A stretch of 64,000 nucleotides of DNA from Trichostrongylus colubriformis (taxonomy: Eukaryota > Nematoda > Chromadorea > Rhabditida > Trichostrongylidae): assembly GCA_963978905.1 (NCBI GenBank), contig OZ022258.1:58016591-58080590 (forward strand), given 5' to 3'. A program made the translations under genes and the position numbers. Below the pieces are notes generated by a model that saw nothing but the letters and a program-made list of their open reading frames with translations, ran no database searches and was not told the origin of the DNA. This document shows positions 22,976 through 33,600 of this stretch, one piece after another; the stretch's first letter is position 1, and the number at the start of each line of letters is the position of its first letter.

Positions 22976-24845
22976 TCAATTAAACGCACTGTACTTCTTG
23001 TAGAGCTCCTCTCCATGCATCCTTGCATCCGTACAACTTCTGTATATCGGATATGCACAGGTATCGTTTTTCTTTCGTTGCTCAATTATTTTCTGAAGGA
23101 ATGTGTACATATACGTAAAGCAGTGACCAACAGATAGGATATTTAATACTATTATGACCGATACTTTTAGATAATGTTCAACGATATTGTGTAGATCAGA
23201 CAAGTGCTTTAAGAAGTTGAAAGAAGTTATCGATTTAGCCCTGTAGTTACTGCTCAAAGGGTTGTCGGGCAGAAGAGCGGCACATCTCATTTTTAGGAGA
23301 ATTAGCTTCGCAAGAAAACACCCCTTTAATTTAGTTTTGAGTAAGCTACAACCAGCCTTCGCAAATGTTGTCGCCATGGAAAAGTTCGCAGATAATAAGC
23401 AGAGAGTAATGTTGCCATACGTGATCATGCCTCCTTAGTAAAAGTGAAATTACGATCAACGCCAACTCGTGACAGCAACGAATAAGAGTGTTTGTCAGGA
23501 GTGTGCTGCTGATGGCAAAGCCCGCCATGCAGGTCACGAGAGAATGAAAGGTTCAAAAATTCAAAATTGAAAAAATTGAAACAAGAAAGATTTCAATGTT
23601 AGACAATTCTCATAAACAAACGCGCCTTACCTGAAGGCATACACACAGCCGGACGTTGCAATAATGTTCTCCTAACTGGAGTTTGTAACAGTCCTTGTGT
23701 TCTGCACAGCAGTAGTTTACTTGCGCTATAAAGCAACAACATTCTTCCTCAGTATGAATTACATACGACAAAAGTAAAAATAGTGAAAATATCATTTCAC
23801 TGAACTACGAAATCATTCAATAAAGCTTTTGCATTTAGCGATACTCCAGGCAATAGCAAACTCATGAAAAATAGGGTCTGCCGGCGTACCCTCTCCTATC
23901 ATTTCATATCTGTCACTAATAATCACAGCACTATCCTGCGTTAGGTCCATCTATTACTGACGACCTGTACAGCGTACAAAATAGACTGCAAAAGTCATCT
24001 GTAATGTATCCCTCATTCCGAGGCACTAGGGACTACGAAAATACCTTGGTGAAAGCAAGGACACGCCAAAAGTATGCTTGCGATCGGCTGTTTGGTAGAA
24101 TCAACCCATAAATATCGTCTACAAAAAGGAGTGGACGAGTGGGTGGGTGCCGGTTGGGCAGCAGAAGTGGTTTGTTCACCTTTCCTAGGATAAAAATCGG
24201 CAAATTTCCTTGCTCATAATAATTTCTTCATATCCTCCACTTAATTGGCTTTTAATTACACTGAGATGTGGATTGCGATTGATTGATTTGTAAATTGGTT
24301 TTTCGATTTTGTCGATAATACGCTTTATCAACCCAGAGTTGTGGTATATAATTGCAAAACACAATAAGTTGCTCACAAAACGGCCGGCCCATTCTATTGT
24401 CAACCGAACTCGTTCACAGTAAAAACTTAGTGAATAACTAGCGGGAGGTGATATCTTGATGTGGGGAAAGGGCATCCCACTCTCGTCGTCCAGGCGCTAT
24501 TTTTGCCTAAGGTCTAGAAGAGGAGAGAATGTGTGATTGTACAAGTTGTCACAGATTTGTTCAACATTCTGACACGCCTCTCCCCCTAATTAGAATAGTG
24601 CTTAATGATGTTTCACAGTACGTTCCTTCTCAAAATCGATCGAATGCATCGCTTCAACTTTACAGATTTTGGCATGAATGAGATGAGCAATAACTCACGC
24701 TTATAGGCTTCACATGCCCCAGTGAAGAGATTATATGATTTGTCAGCGATGTGATCTGTTACTCCACAAGACCATTGCTTCAAAGAGATGTCCGAAACCA
24801 CAGGAGCAATAAGTGAGTATAAACCAGTGATAAGATGAAGCACTG
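22976..24845 (-). CDS. Secreted phospholipase-A2-like protein, Asp49 replaced by Lys
   Basis: Three exons with matching phases: 24845-24699, 23726-23631, 23092-22976 (TGA at the end). The first begins with a hydrophobic, signal-peptide-like stretch (VLHLITGLYSLIAP) and continues KQWSCGVTDHIADK; the initiator Met must be on a further upstream exon that I could not place. The second carries the PLA2-like core NYCCAEHKDCYKLQLG then CNVRLCVCLQ. The third closes with CAYPIYRSCTDARMHGEELY. This W-CG...CCxxHxxCYxxQxG...CxCL...C...C...Y order is typical of small secreted PLA2-like proteins that are numerous in nematodes. In true PLA2s the core is CCxxHDxCY; here it is CCxxHKDCY, so the Ca-binding Asp49 position is Lys and the enzyme may be inactive. 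The gene lies 4.4 kb downstream of papilin. Family call moderate to good; activity is inference. Confidence 0.6.
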
Positions 24846-24990
24846 CTGAAAAAGAATAATAACATACTGCACAGTAGTGAGACAATAAACTAAAACACAG
24901 AAAGCCAATACCGTTTTCTGGCAGAGATGAGACCCTTTCAGGCTGCGTTCATACTTTCCGCAAGCGAGGCGTGGCTGCCTCACTGGCAGC

Positions 24991-25228
24991 GCGTGTGCAC
25001 CCTTATGTCAGGATTTCACACCGCGGCAGGTCGCAAACGAAACAGTGCAGACGAGCTGAAGTCGCCATTTTGTTGAGTTCCGAAGCGATTACAAGTCAGA
25101 TGCGACGTATCGCGCCCCTAACCTTAAGTATAATACTAGACCCAACTACCGCGACGCGCATAGCTCGCACACACTATATCGCACGCTGCTCGTCGTCGTG
25201 CGAAATGCTGACATAAGGGTACACACCC
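24991..25228. mobile_element. MULE-like MITE family A, nested copy
   Basis: TIR as in the 57.7-kb copy, with a perfect 9-bp duplication ACTGGCAGC (24982-24990 and 25229-25237). It splits a copy of family B. Confidence 0.85.
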
Positions 25229-25326
25229 ACTGGCAGCGAGGCAGAGTGGCAGGGGGGAGGCACAGAAACAACGCAGACAACGACACAAAGTGGCACGGGC
25301 GGACACACGAAGACGATATCGATTAT

Positions 25327-25545
25327 AGCACGCACTGAACGCCGGCCGTGATGCGTACCCCTGTGTCTGAGTCGTCCTTCGCCGTCTGGGGTCTCCCGAA
25401 TTGCTCAAGCATTTTCAGGGGAGGAGCTCTGGCGACGCGTACTCTGACCTGTCTGGTGTCTGACCTAGCGGCGGGAAGCCTGTTGCCGAAGAAAAGCCAG
25501 CTACAAGCCGGTACGCAATCACGGCCGGCGATCAATGCGTGCTTT
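25327..25545. mobile_element. Inverted-repeat element nested in family B
   Basis: About 34-bp imperfect inverted ends (AGCACGCACTGAACGCCGGC at the left; GCCGGCGATCAATGCGTGCT at the right) around a GC-rich centre without a gene. Target duplication not clear. Confidence 0.6.
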
Positions 25546-25760
25546 TATTTATACCCACGAAGACAGCAGCCACGCCCGTCGCTGGCACCGCAAAGTATGA
25601 ACGGGGCTTTAGGCTGTGCCTCGCTTTCACCCTCCCCTAAGAATTCCCTGTTTGAAAAATGTCTTCTCGGCTTATACAAAGAATTGCTATTTGTATCCAA
25701 CTTGTACGGCACAAAAGAACAGAAACAAGTATTCAAAAGCAATCTGGAAGAGGAGTGCCC

Positions 25761-25985
25761 GGGTCAAATCAAGTCCGGGGGGAGACGCAATTTTGCGTCG
25801 ACGTCGAAACCCCTTTCCTTCCCTAGGCTTAGGCTAAAATTGATATCTCCTTCTTCTACATAAAAAAGCATATGTCAAAGCATAGGTTTCATCAGCTTTA
25901 GCCTAAGCCTAGGGAGGGAAAGAAGCTTTGACGTGGGTGAAACGTCGACGCAACGTTGCGTCTCCCCCCCGACTTGATTTGACCC
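25761..25985. mobile_element. hAT-like MITE family E, copy 1, 225 bp
   Basis: TIR GGGTCAAATCAAGTC, then GGGGGGAGACGCAA and inner TTCCCTAGGCTTAGGC palindrome. Perfect 8-bp duplication GAGTGCCC (25753-25760 and 25986-25993). Confidence 0.88.
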
Positions 25986-26450
25986 GAGTGCCCTTCCTGT
26001 ACAAAATTTTGCGCAATTCTTATTCGTACGCCTAGTATTGTCACGAGTCCGCTATTCACGCCAGTGGCCGGAAAGAAATAATACGCATCGACCAGGCAAC
26101 CAGGCAATTAGACGGAAATGAAAAGATAGGAATTGATTAGGCTGTGTTCATTTGCCTAGTCGCCTGAACAATATGTACTATTCCTTGCCCCTGATCTCTG
26201 AATCGCGAGCTCTGGAACCTTGGAAGTAGTTCGAGATTAGCTTCACACTCCTTGTATCATCACTTTAAGGCCGAGTTATAACCAATTTTCGAGGGAATGA
26301 ATACAGCGATAAAGAAAATATACATATCGATCAGGAAAGTAAACGTATCAGCAGATCGTCGCAAAGGGAAGGATACTTATCGATTAGGCCGCGGTCATAC
26401 TCACCGGCGTGGCTGCGTTCACAGGGAGCGAGGGAGAGTGGCACGGGGGA

Positions 26451-27232
26451 TGTCGCGGATCGCCGCGACGATGGCCTCGGGGGCACCGCGCTCCCCGGCC
26501 CGTCCGCGCTGTGGCGCCGCTTGTCGCGTCATGCGACACGCGGTGGCTCCGCCCTCTGTGGTCGAAGCCGGTATAAAAGACCGGCTGCCAGCTGCCAGTC
26601 GGTTTTCACCGGGCAACGCCATGATGCTGCCCGAGGACTGGGGGTGCGGTGCACCCTTGGCGCTCGGGTAGTGGGGCGCTGGCATACGAGTTGGCTGGTG
26701 TCTTCCCCTGCTCCCCGACTGGGAGCAGCCTTGGTCGGATCCCCATGCGAGACACCGTCGGCCATATGGCGACGTGATACCGGCCGGATGGGGGTCTACT
26801 ACGTATAGCCGACTGCCGGGCCTCGCCCTAGCGGAGGCGACTTTTGGGAGCCAGGTATGGTACATGTATTGTTGTTATTACGTGATAAATGTGTGTCATA
26901 ATTCTTGTTGTGTATGTTATATGTTACTCATATGTCATTATCCATGTTGTGTCTTATCATGTTATGTGCTGGGGGCAGGTTGTCAGTGACGTGACGGTTA
27001 GGGCTCGACAGCCCTAGGGGGACTGTGCCGAGGCATCCGGGGAATAGGTCGGTAAGACCCTTAGGTCCCCAGGGTGGGTCCGCCTCGCCGGCCGCTACGG
27101 CGGCCGCCGGGGTGTCTCCGGTGGGGGCGTTTGGGGGGCATCATCCACCATTGGGTGCCTCCTGGACGCTATAGGTTTGTGTGCGCTAGGCCGATGCAAC
27201 ACGCGTCAAAAGGATGCCTTTGATCCGCGACA
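26451..27232. mobile_element. Solo LTR, 782 bp, TG...CA ends
   Basis: GC-rich block bounded by an 11-bp perfect inverted repeat (TGTCGCGGATC at 26451; GATCCGCGACA ending 27232) and by a perfect 5-bp target duplication GGGGA (26446-26450 and 27233-27237). A TATA box lies inside. There is no coding sequence or second copy in the window, so this is best read as a solo LTR left by recombination. It interrupts a copy of repeat family B, whose two halves resume on each side. Confidence 0.78.
26571..26580 (+). promoter_or_regulatory. TATA box in solo LTR
   Basis: GTATAAAAGA about 120 bp into the LTR, in a GC-rich setting and flanked by the small inverted repeat CCGGT/ACCGG. This is the position expected for a U3 promoter. 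Confidence 0.5.
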
Positions 27233-27340
27233 GGGGAGGTGCAGGGATGGCGCACGCAACGAGACAGGGTGGCATAGGCGGAGACGCAGAGATACGCAGC
27301 CACGTCCCGCCGCCGGCACCGCAAAGTATGACCGTGGTCT

Positions 27341-28499
27341 TGGATGATTGGAGGAATGGTAGTATCAACGTATTGGCGTTCGGTGATAAGGATGAGATAC
27401 AAAGCGGTCATCACTTCGCCAGCGGTTAGTCCACAGAGAGGTTGTATGGCGAAGCAAATCATTCGATACGATTCACAGCTTTTCGCGGACACACGGAGCC
27501 TTCCAAAAGGGCGAGTATGAATGCGATTCAAGTCGGCGTGTATAGTTGGGAACTGATAGGATCACAGAGATGAAAATGGTGGAAAAGGATGAGAGGCGTG
27601 TCGAGTGGAGGAATCTTGAATCCGGAGACTCAATACTTCCTATCATATCCGTCTCCATGACTCCACTAATTCCACGGTCCTGCAGATTGATACGTATCTG
27701 ATCCCTTCTCAAGGAACATGTGATGGAAGTAGAAGATGATCTTCGCAAGAAATAAGTGACAAGATAGTGGAGAGGGAATACTAAGAATTCATTTACAATG
27801 TATAGTCCAAATGCTGAAAGTTCAGAATTTCACTACTCTGAAACATCGGAACAAGTTTTGCGACGTCATGTTGAAGCAGTAATCACATACAACTCACCAC
27901 CAGGACGATTCATGTGTAGCATTTCTTTTGGGGGAATCAGAGTCAGTAAACCACCCTCACCGACACAACTAACCAAAGTGATGCGTAGTGATACGCTGTT
28001 GTTTGGCTAATTACAAAATCAATGGTGTAAAACAAGTGATAAAAGGAAATCAGTCACAGTGATAGTAGCCCACACAGACCCTGAGAAGCTTCTGTGGGAT
28101 GGGGTGGGGGAGGGGGGTGGCATTTAATAAAATGTCGTCAAACTTGTATCGTTGAACGTTTACAGTCGTTTACATGATTATGGTGACTAACATATCCCCC
28201 CACGGTTCAACGCGTGAAGTGTCATGCCACAAAACAGGGCATTAAAATAAAATGTCTCCTCCCCTCCCCCTTAGGCCGCCTTCATAGTCCGCGGCACTGA
28301 CGCGTCTAGAGACGCGTGACACGATCTATCTGTCTCATATCGCTATCTGCGTCTATCAGATCGTAATAAAATGCGATTTTACAGACTCAGAAAGCGGCAT
28401 GAGACTCTGGCCTCCCCACACTGCCGGTGTCATATCCGCAGAGCATGAAAGCTCAGAATTGCACCGTTCCTGAATATTACGCTTCCTATAAAAAAAAGA
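27341..28499. other. No gene seen
   Basis: Intergenic between the PLA2-like gene and papilin. A 70-codon plus-strand frame at 27798-28010 has no recognisable match. 28273-28460 is GC-rich palindromic repeat (GGCCGCCTTCATAGTCCGC). Confidence 0.45.
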
Positions 28500-28690
28500 G
28501 GTTTTACCGACGTCGGAGCTCCTTTCCCTTCCTCAGCTCAGGCTGGGGTTGAGACAGATGCATTGGCAGATGCTTTTTCATGTAGGAGGTGTGAATATGA
28601 ACTTCAGCCTAAGCCCAGAGAGGGAAGCAGTTTCAACTTCGGTGAACAGTTGCGTCTTCCCCGCCTCCCCCGGTTTAATTGACACGAATA
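28500..28690. repeat. Degraded family E MITE
   Basis: Diverged match: TTTCCCTTCCTCAGCTCAGG on one side, CAGCCTAAGCCCAGAGAGGG and GTTGCGTCTTCCCCGCC on the other. One end is eroded. Confidence 0.55.
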
Positions 28691-29267
28691 GAATTCGATA
28701 CAGGGAGATTTTGCAGTTTTGAAAATGAAAGACGTTTAGAAGCTAACGAGAAATCAACCAAGTCTTCAATCTCATACATTTTGTTAAAAAGTAAAAACTT
28801 TGCATTGACCCGAGTTAATGATAACCACAACCACTTCTCATTTCAGTGGCATACGTATTATCGTTTTTGCGTATTGATGCTGCCCTTCGCATATTGCGTA
28901 TAACAGTTTGATTTGGAATTCGCGCTCAACCTGTGCCCACTGCCTTCAGCTATAACTACAGAACATATCTTGAACATTCATTGAATTCAGAGTGAGACAT
29001 TTTCTTGGTCAACAAACAAAAAAAGTTAATATAGGCACCAATGGTAAGGCAACATGTAATGGGACGGAAAGACCTGTCTGGTTGCTGATTTTTTAATGAA
29101 AAAGGAATTACTTGTCACAGTATGTGGTAATAATTATCAAAGATATCTGTATCATGAAGGCTAGCAACATTCCGTAACTGTGCCAAGAGGGTATCCTGGC
29201 GAAAATATCGAAGAATATTGGAGTCGAAAAATTTTAGAGAGGGGAGAGACAATTTCGGTGAAACAAT

Positions 29268-30693
29268 TTACACGGACTGACACGATTTACAGCAGAATTT
29301 GTTATATCGTCTTTTCGCACAGAGTCCGTTCTGCACTATCAAGGCGCATGTCTTTCTTGTGCCCGTGTCCCCAGTGCATTTGTTGCTCTCCTGATTGTGA
29401 GCTGGAATAGGAAGAAATAATATGCAAATACAGTAAAAGACGGCCCGTTCCTGTTGAATTATGATTCGTTGCTGAGGAGCATCACTTTTTGGGGGCAAAC
29501 AGGTTTCTGTAGAAAAACTTGACTTGGCTACTAGCTCTATCTACCCACACGGCTTCCAACGGAATTTAAGACTGCTTCTATCAGTTATGATCACATAATT
29601 CAACTACAGTTCAAATTTGGGAAAGGAATGAGGACGAGTTACTAGCTAAGTTCCTACCAATGACTTTTACGACGTATGCATCACTGAGTAAGCCGTCTGG
29701 TCCAACAGCACATCTGTACTCGCCACTGTCACTCTGCGTTACATTGGAAATAGTCACTTTCGAGAATTGGTTGTGTACCTGAAGTAAAATAATTAAGAAC
29801 ATTCACGCGGTACGTTCTGGAAATATGATGCTTATTCATGTGACAATATGCTGAATTATGGGCAAAAGCCTTGGTCTCGGACGGGAATCGAACCCGCCCT
29901 TCATGCAAAAATTGAAAAAAATATCAAAATTAGTAGCTTATTCATGGCTTTTGTGATGAAAAACCCATCTTCACGTCTAGAAGGAGGGTCTACTTCATGG
30001 ATATTGAATGAGAATTCTTTCCTGTGAGTGACGCACATATTCGGAAGCTCCATTGTTCCCGCTCATCTTGCTAACTCACTTGCTTGTGATGCTCTTGAAA
30101 TTATTCATATTCCTTCGACACTCTGTTCCCCTTCCGAACATGAATCTCTTCCTTTTCCATTCTATTTTTTCAAATCTGACTCATATCAACTTGCCCGTCG
30201 AATAGCGCTAGGCACTATTTACTAGTTGCAATTCGATGTGGAACAAGGTCGAAGGTTTAGAAAGGAAAACCCATGTGTTTCTTCATCTCATTTAACTAAT
30301 TAAACACTATGAACTATTCTGTGGGACAGAAGGTCACCTGAATTCTTTTACTATGGTGCAGTAGAGCGCCATCTTTCATCCACACGACTGGCAGAACTCC
30401 TCGTGTGTCACAGTTGAGCTCCACCTGACCAAAATTAAAGGCAGTTTGAAATTCAAAGAATCCAAAAAACTCTATCAACAAATTCATGCATCATCCTCGA
30501 GAGCTATCGTATTATAACATAATGGAGTTCAAACGGGAACTGGGTGCTCACCTTATCTCCAACTAGATATGGCTGATGAGGGTTAGCATACAGTTTGATA
30601 CCAACATTCGCATCTGCCGCTTCATCGCCGAGCATTACGGCATTATTGCTACCGTCAATGCATCGCCTCTCACAACTTTCCTTCGTCTCAAAA
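29268..30693 (-). CDS. mig-6: Papilin exons: Ig domain and C-terminal PLAC domain
   Basis: Exons: 30693-30552 (end of Kunitz 10 and first Ig strand), 30424-30338 ([19 protein letters not shown], with the first Ig Cys and the core Trp), 29778-29658 ([18 protein letters not shown], the DSGxYxC signature with the second Cys), 29401-29268. The last exon joins at phase 1 (G|CT) and encodes a PLAC-type Cys module: [28 protein letters not shown], then SV and TAA. This is the usual end of papilins and ADAMTS-like proteins. Reading straight through the 29401 splice site gives a longer open frame with a hydrophobic stretch, but the acceptor TTCCAG and the phase match to 29658 favour the short exon. Confidence 0.88.
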
Positions 30694-33600
30694 CTGGAAG
30701 CATCAAACACGCATTGTAATGCACATAATGTAACATTCATGTCTTGTTGTTATGCTTTACATATGTATGCCTGTTCTAAGCACTGTGTCGTGCATACAAT
30801 AAATAAATGAAATAAATAAATAAATTCATGATAAATGAAACACAAACATACCGATTGTCGTTACCGCGGCATCCAGAGTACGTGAACTGTTTGCAAGTGC
30901 CTTCACTGATGTCAAAGTACCACATCGATATAGCATCACGACATGGCCCAGAAGAGCGAGGTAGCTTGCTGAAAGCTCCTGCCTTAGCCATATAAATATC
31001 GAAGTGGACTATAGCGTTAATCACCTACCATATGTCCGTTATGGCGTCCCAGCTCGACTCTTCTCTACAAAGTGACTCGCAGTCTTCTCTAGACGAAAAC
31101 CTTAACAAGCAATTATTGTCATATATCTATAATATTAGGCTGATTCAATATGAATCGGACAAATGGTAGTGATGACTTCCAGGGAGCATAACTCAGCAAT
31201 GGGTTGACGATAATGGATGCGCAAGGTAACGATGGAATGAGTATAAAAAGCTCTTCAAAATACAGTCGCACAAATACTCGAAACTAGTTTCATTCCGCCA
31301 CCATGCCGCAAAATTTCAAGCCGTCCAAAGACCACATCCGCAACGTCATACTATTTCTATCGCTACCTGGCCAAGAACCCGCGGATATTGAACGACGCCT
31401 AAGGATGGTTAACAAGGAGCATCCCCCTGGCAGAAGTACAGTGTACTTGTGGCATTCGAAGTTTGCGTCGGACGACTATTCCATCGGAGAGAAGACTGCA
31501 TTTGGTTGAGCGTACACGGCGTAGAATACTGGAAGCTGCTCGATGAAGGTTCACCAGTATCCGCCGGTCTACATTCGTCGATTACGAGAATTAAAGGCAA
31601 ATGTCCAAAATTGCCACGGCGGCGGTCACATGTGTACTTCCAGCACGACAACGCAAGACCGCACATTGCGAGATTGAAGAAGGCCGAGCTGCTCTCGTAG
31701 AGTTGCTTCGTGCTTTCACACCCACCGTACTCCCCAGACCTGATCCCTTCGGATTTCCACCTTTCCTCCCACCTCGAATGCCACGTGGACGGCCAAGACT
31801 TCAAAACTCGCGACGACGTCAAGAGGGTACTCGAGAACTTCTTTGAGGCCCCGGCCTCCAGCCTTCTGGAACGAGGGCATCCGCGATCTGCCTAACCGGT
31901 AGCAGAAGGTCATCGATGAAGACGGACATATTACAAGAGATTCCCAGTTGTCGTTAAAAAGTTGTACGATAAAGATAAAATTTTGTCAATTTGTTCGATT
32001 CATATTGAATCAACCTAATAGATGTATGCCAATTCAACCATTTTCCATTTTTCAACTTTAACATTAAAAATGCTTGCAAAAATCAGTCGCGCCTTGGATA
32101 CACCAGTTGAGTAACTATTTGTTAAAAAACATGCTTGGAAAAACTAATCGATCTCAACTTCTCAATAGTAACGTTCTTAACATTGACTGCTATCATCCGA
32201 GAATAAGCAGGTATCATCTACGGAGTTGCGAAACTAAGCACCTGTTGTGGGACGAACCGAAGGAAACTGAAGAGGACGGGATATAAAGTGATGAGAAGAC
32301 GACGTCAACAAAGAAAAGAAGCTCGACTTGCAGCTTGTTCCCCTTGGGAGCGTAACCATCGCACAGGTTTTCCATATAATATCGAAACAAAGCAACGAGT
32401 GGACATTTCAATGACGTTTTAAATTACAGAAGTGTAACCGAACCGAACACTCGACTTCTCCGCTTACGAAAACTCATGAGTACATTTCAGCACACCTGTT
32501 TCCATTTCCACCGCATCCACTCCAAAACATAATATTGCACATTCCCTCGTCTTTATCGTAGTACCATTTACTGACAGATGCTTCACAACCTCCAGCCTCT
32601 GCAGATAAGTTACACACAGCTGTGGATCGCCATGATCCACAAGCCCGTTCACAATCCTCCTAAAATTATTATTCACTTTATTTTGTAATTTCTTTATCTG
32701 ATTATAATTATTTACTGACCATGTACGGTTTTTTCGCGAATTAACTCAGTTCTCCTATATTTTGCACTTTTTTCAAGGTTATATAGAGGCATTCGCATAT
32801 GAAATCTTCGCCATTGCTCGCGCATCTAGTTCGGGTCGATAATGAGTCTTACAGTCCCTGGATTAAGCGTAGATTTCACCATACGTTCTATGGCAAGCAC
32901 GAATGATGCTGTCCGAAAAGTTAGAGAATTTGTGGCTACATGGGACGACAAACAGTATAAAAGGGTGTAAATTTGTGCCGCAAGCTCATACCAACAGGTC
33001 TATGAATGAACAGGAAAGGTGGTTACAGAGGAAAACATTCGAACTTTGTGTTAGACCCAAAAATGATTTTGCTACAATGCTGGCAGACTAACATTCAAAA
33101 TCGCATGGAATGAGCAACTTACCTCACTAGTAAAATGATTGGCGTTCATATCACATCCACTGTACAAAAATGAAGTACAAGACATTTTTTCTGGATCGAA
33201 CCTGAACTAGTGCAGCTTGTATAAAAGATTCATAGAAGTGGTACACCTTAACTGTATTAGGTCCTATTACGAGTCTTGTAGTTCGAACAAAGACAGAAAG
33301 GGGGCATGCGACACGAGCAACGTAAGCACTAGTTGAAGGCTTTGGAAGAAGAAAGTGCGAAGAGTTTTAAATTCCCTATCAACAAAATAAAGAAAACAAC
33401 ACAAAAGAATCATACTGTTACTGTCGGATAACATTTCATCGGCAAATATGCTACTCGAATTCCAGAGGTTATTGACAAGTTTTCTTCAAAAGTAAAGGTA
33501 TTCGCGGACCTCCATCTGAGAATGTCATCAAAACAGGATCCGCGCTCCTCAGGCAATGCACAAAGTTCCGGTAGCCCATAGGTCGATAGCGAGCTCCGTC

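Larger units (their letters stand above)
24943..25610. repeat. Repeat family B copy, split by two nested elements
   Basis: Outer ends CTGCGTTCATACTTTCCGC and GCACCGCAAAGTATGAAC are inverted and typical of family B (GCGTGGCTGC, GCAGAGTGGCA inside). It is interrupted by the family A MITE at 24991-25228 and by the inverted-repeat element at 25327-25545. Confidence 0.7.
26385..27340. repeat. Repeat family B copy, split by the solo LTR
   Basis: Left half GGCCGCGGTCATACTCACCG...GAGAGTGGCACGG; right half resumes at 27233 and ends GCACCGCAAAGTATGACCG. Removing 26451-27232 and one GGGGA restores a normal family B copy. Confidence 0.7.

Noticed and set aside
22976..23428. 150-codon minus-strand open frame
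   Set aside because: Only the last 38 codons (from the acceptor at 23092) fit the PLA2-like gene in phase; the rest is intron read-through.
25348..25863. 171-codon plus-strand open frame
   Set aside because: It runs across the end of an inverted-repeat element, family B and a family E MITE. It is open because the repeats are GC-rich, not because it encodes a protein.
26297..26865. Several 70-150 codon frames on both strands
   Set aside because: They lie across the GC-rich solo LTR and family B, with no protein-like features.
29402..29500. Extension of the last papilin exon with a hydrophobic stretch
   Set aside because: Open only by read-through of the acceptor region. The phase-1 join from 29658 to 29401 gives the expected Ig-PLAC linkage.
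29873..29901. tRNA-like T-arm and acceptor sequence (complement of GGCGGGTTCGATTCCCGTCC)
   Set aside because: Only the 3' third of a tRNA is present. No D-arm, anticodon arm or 5' acceptor strand could be found upstream on the minus strand, so it is a fragment at most.
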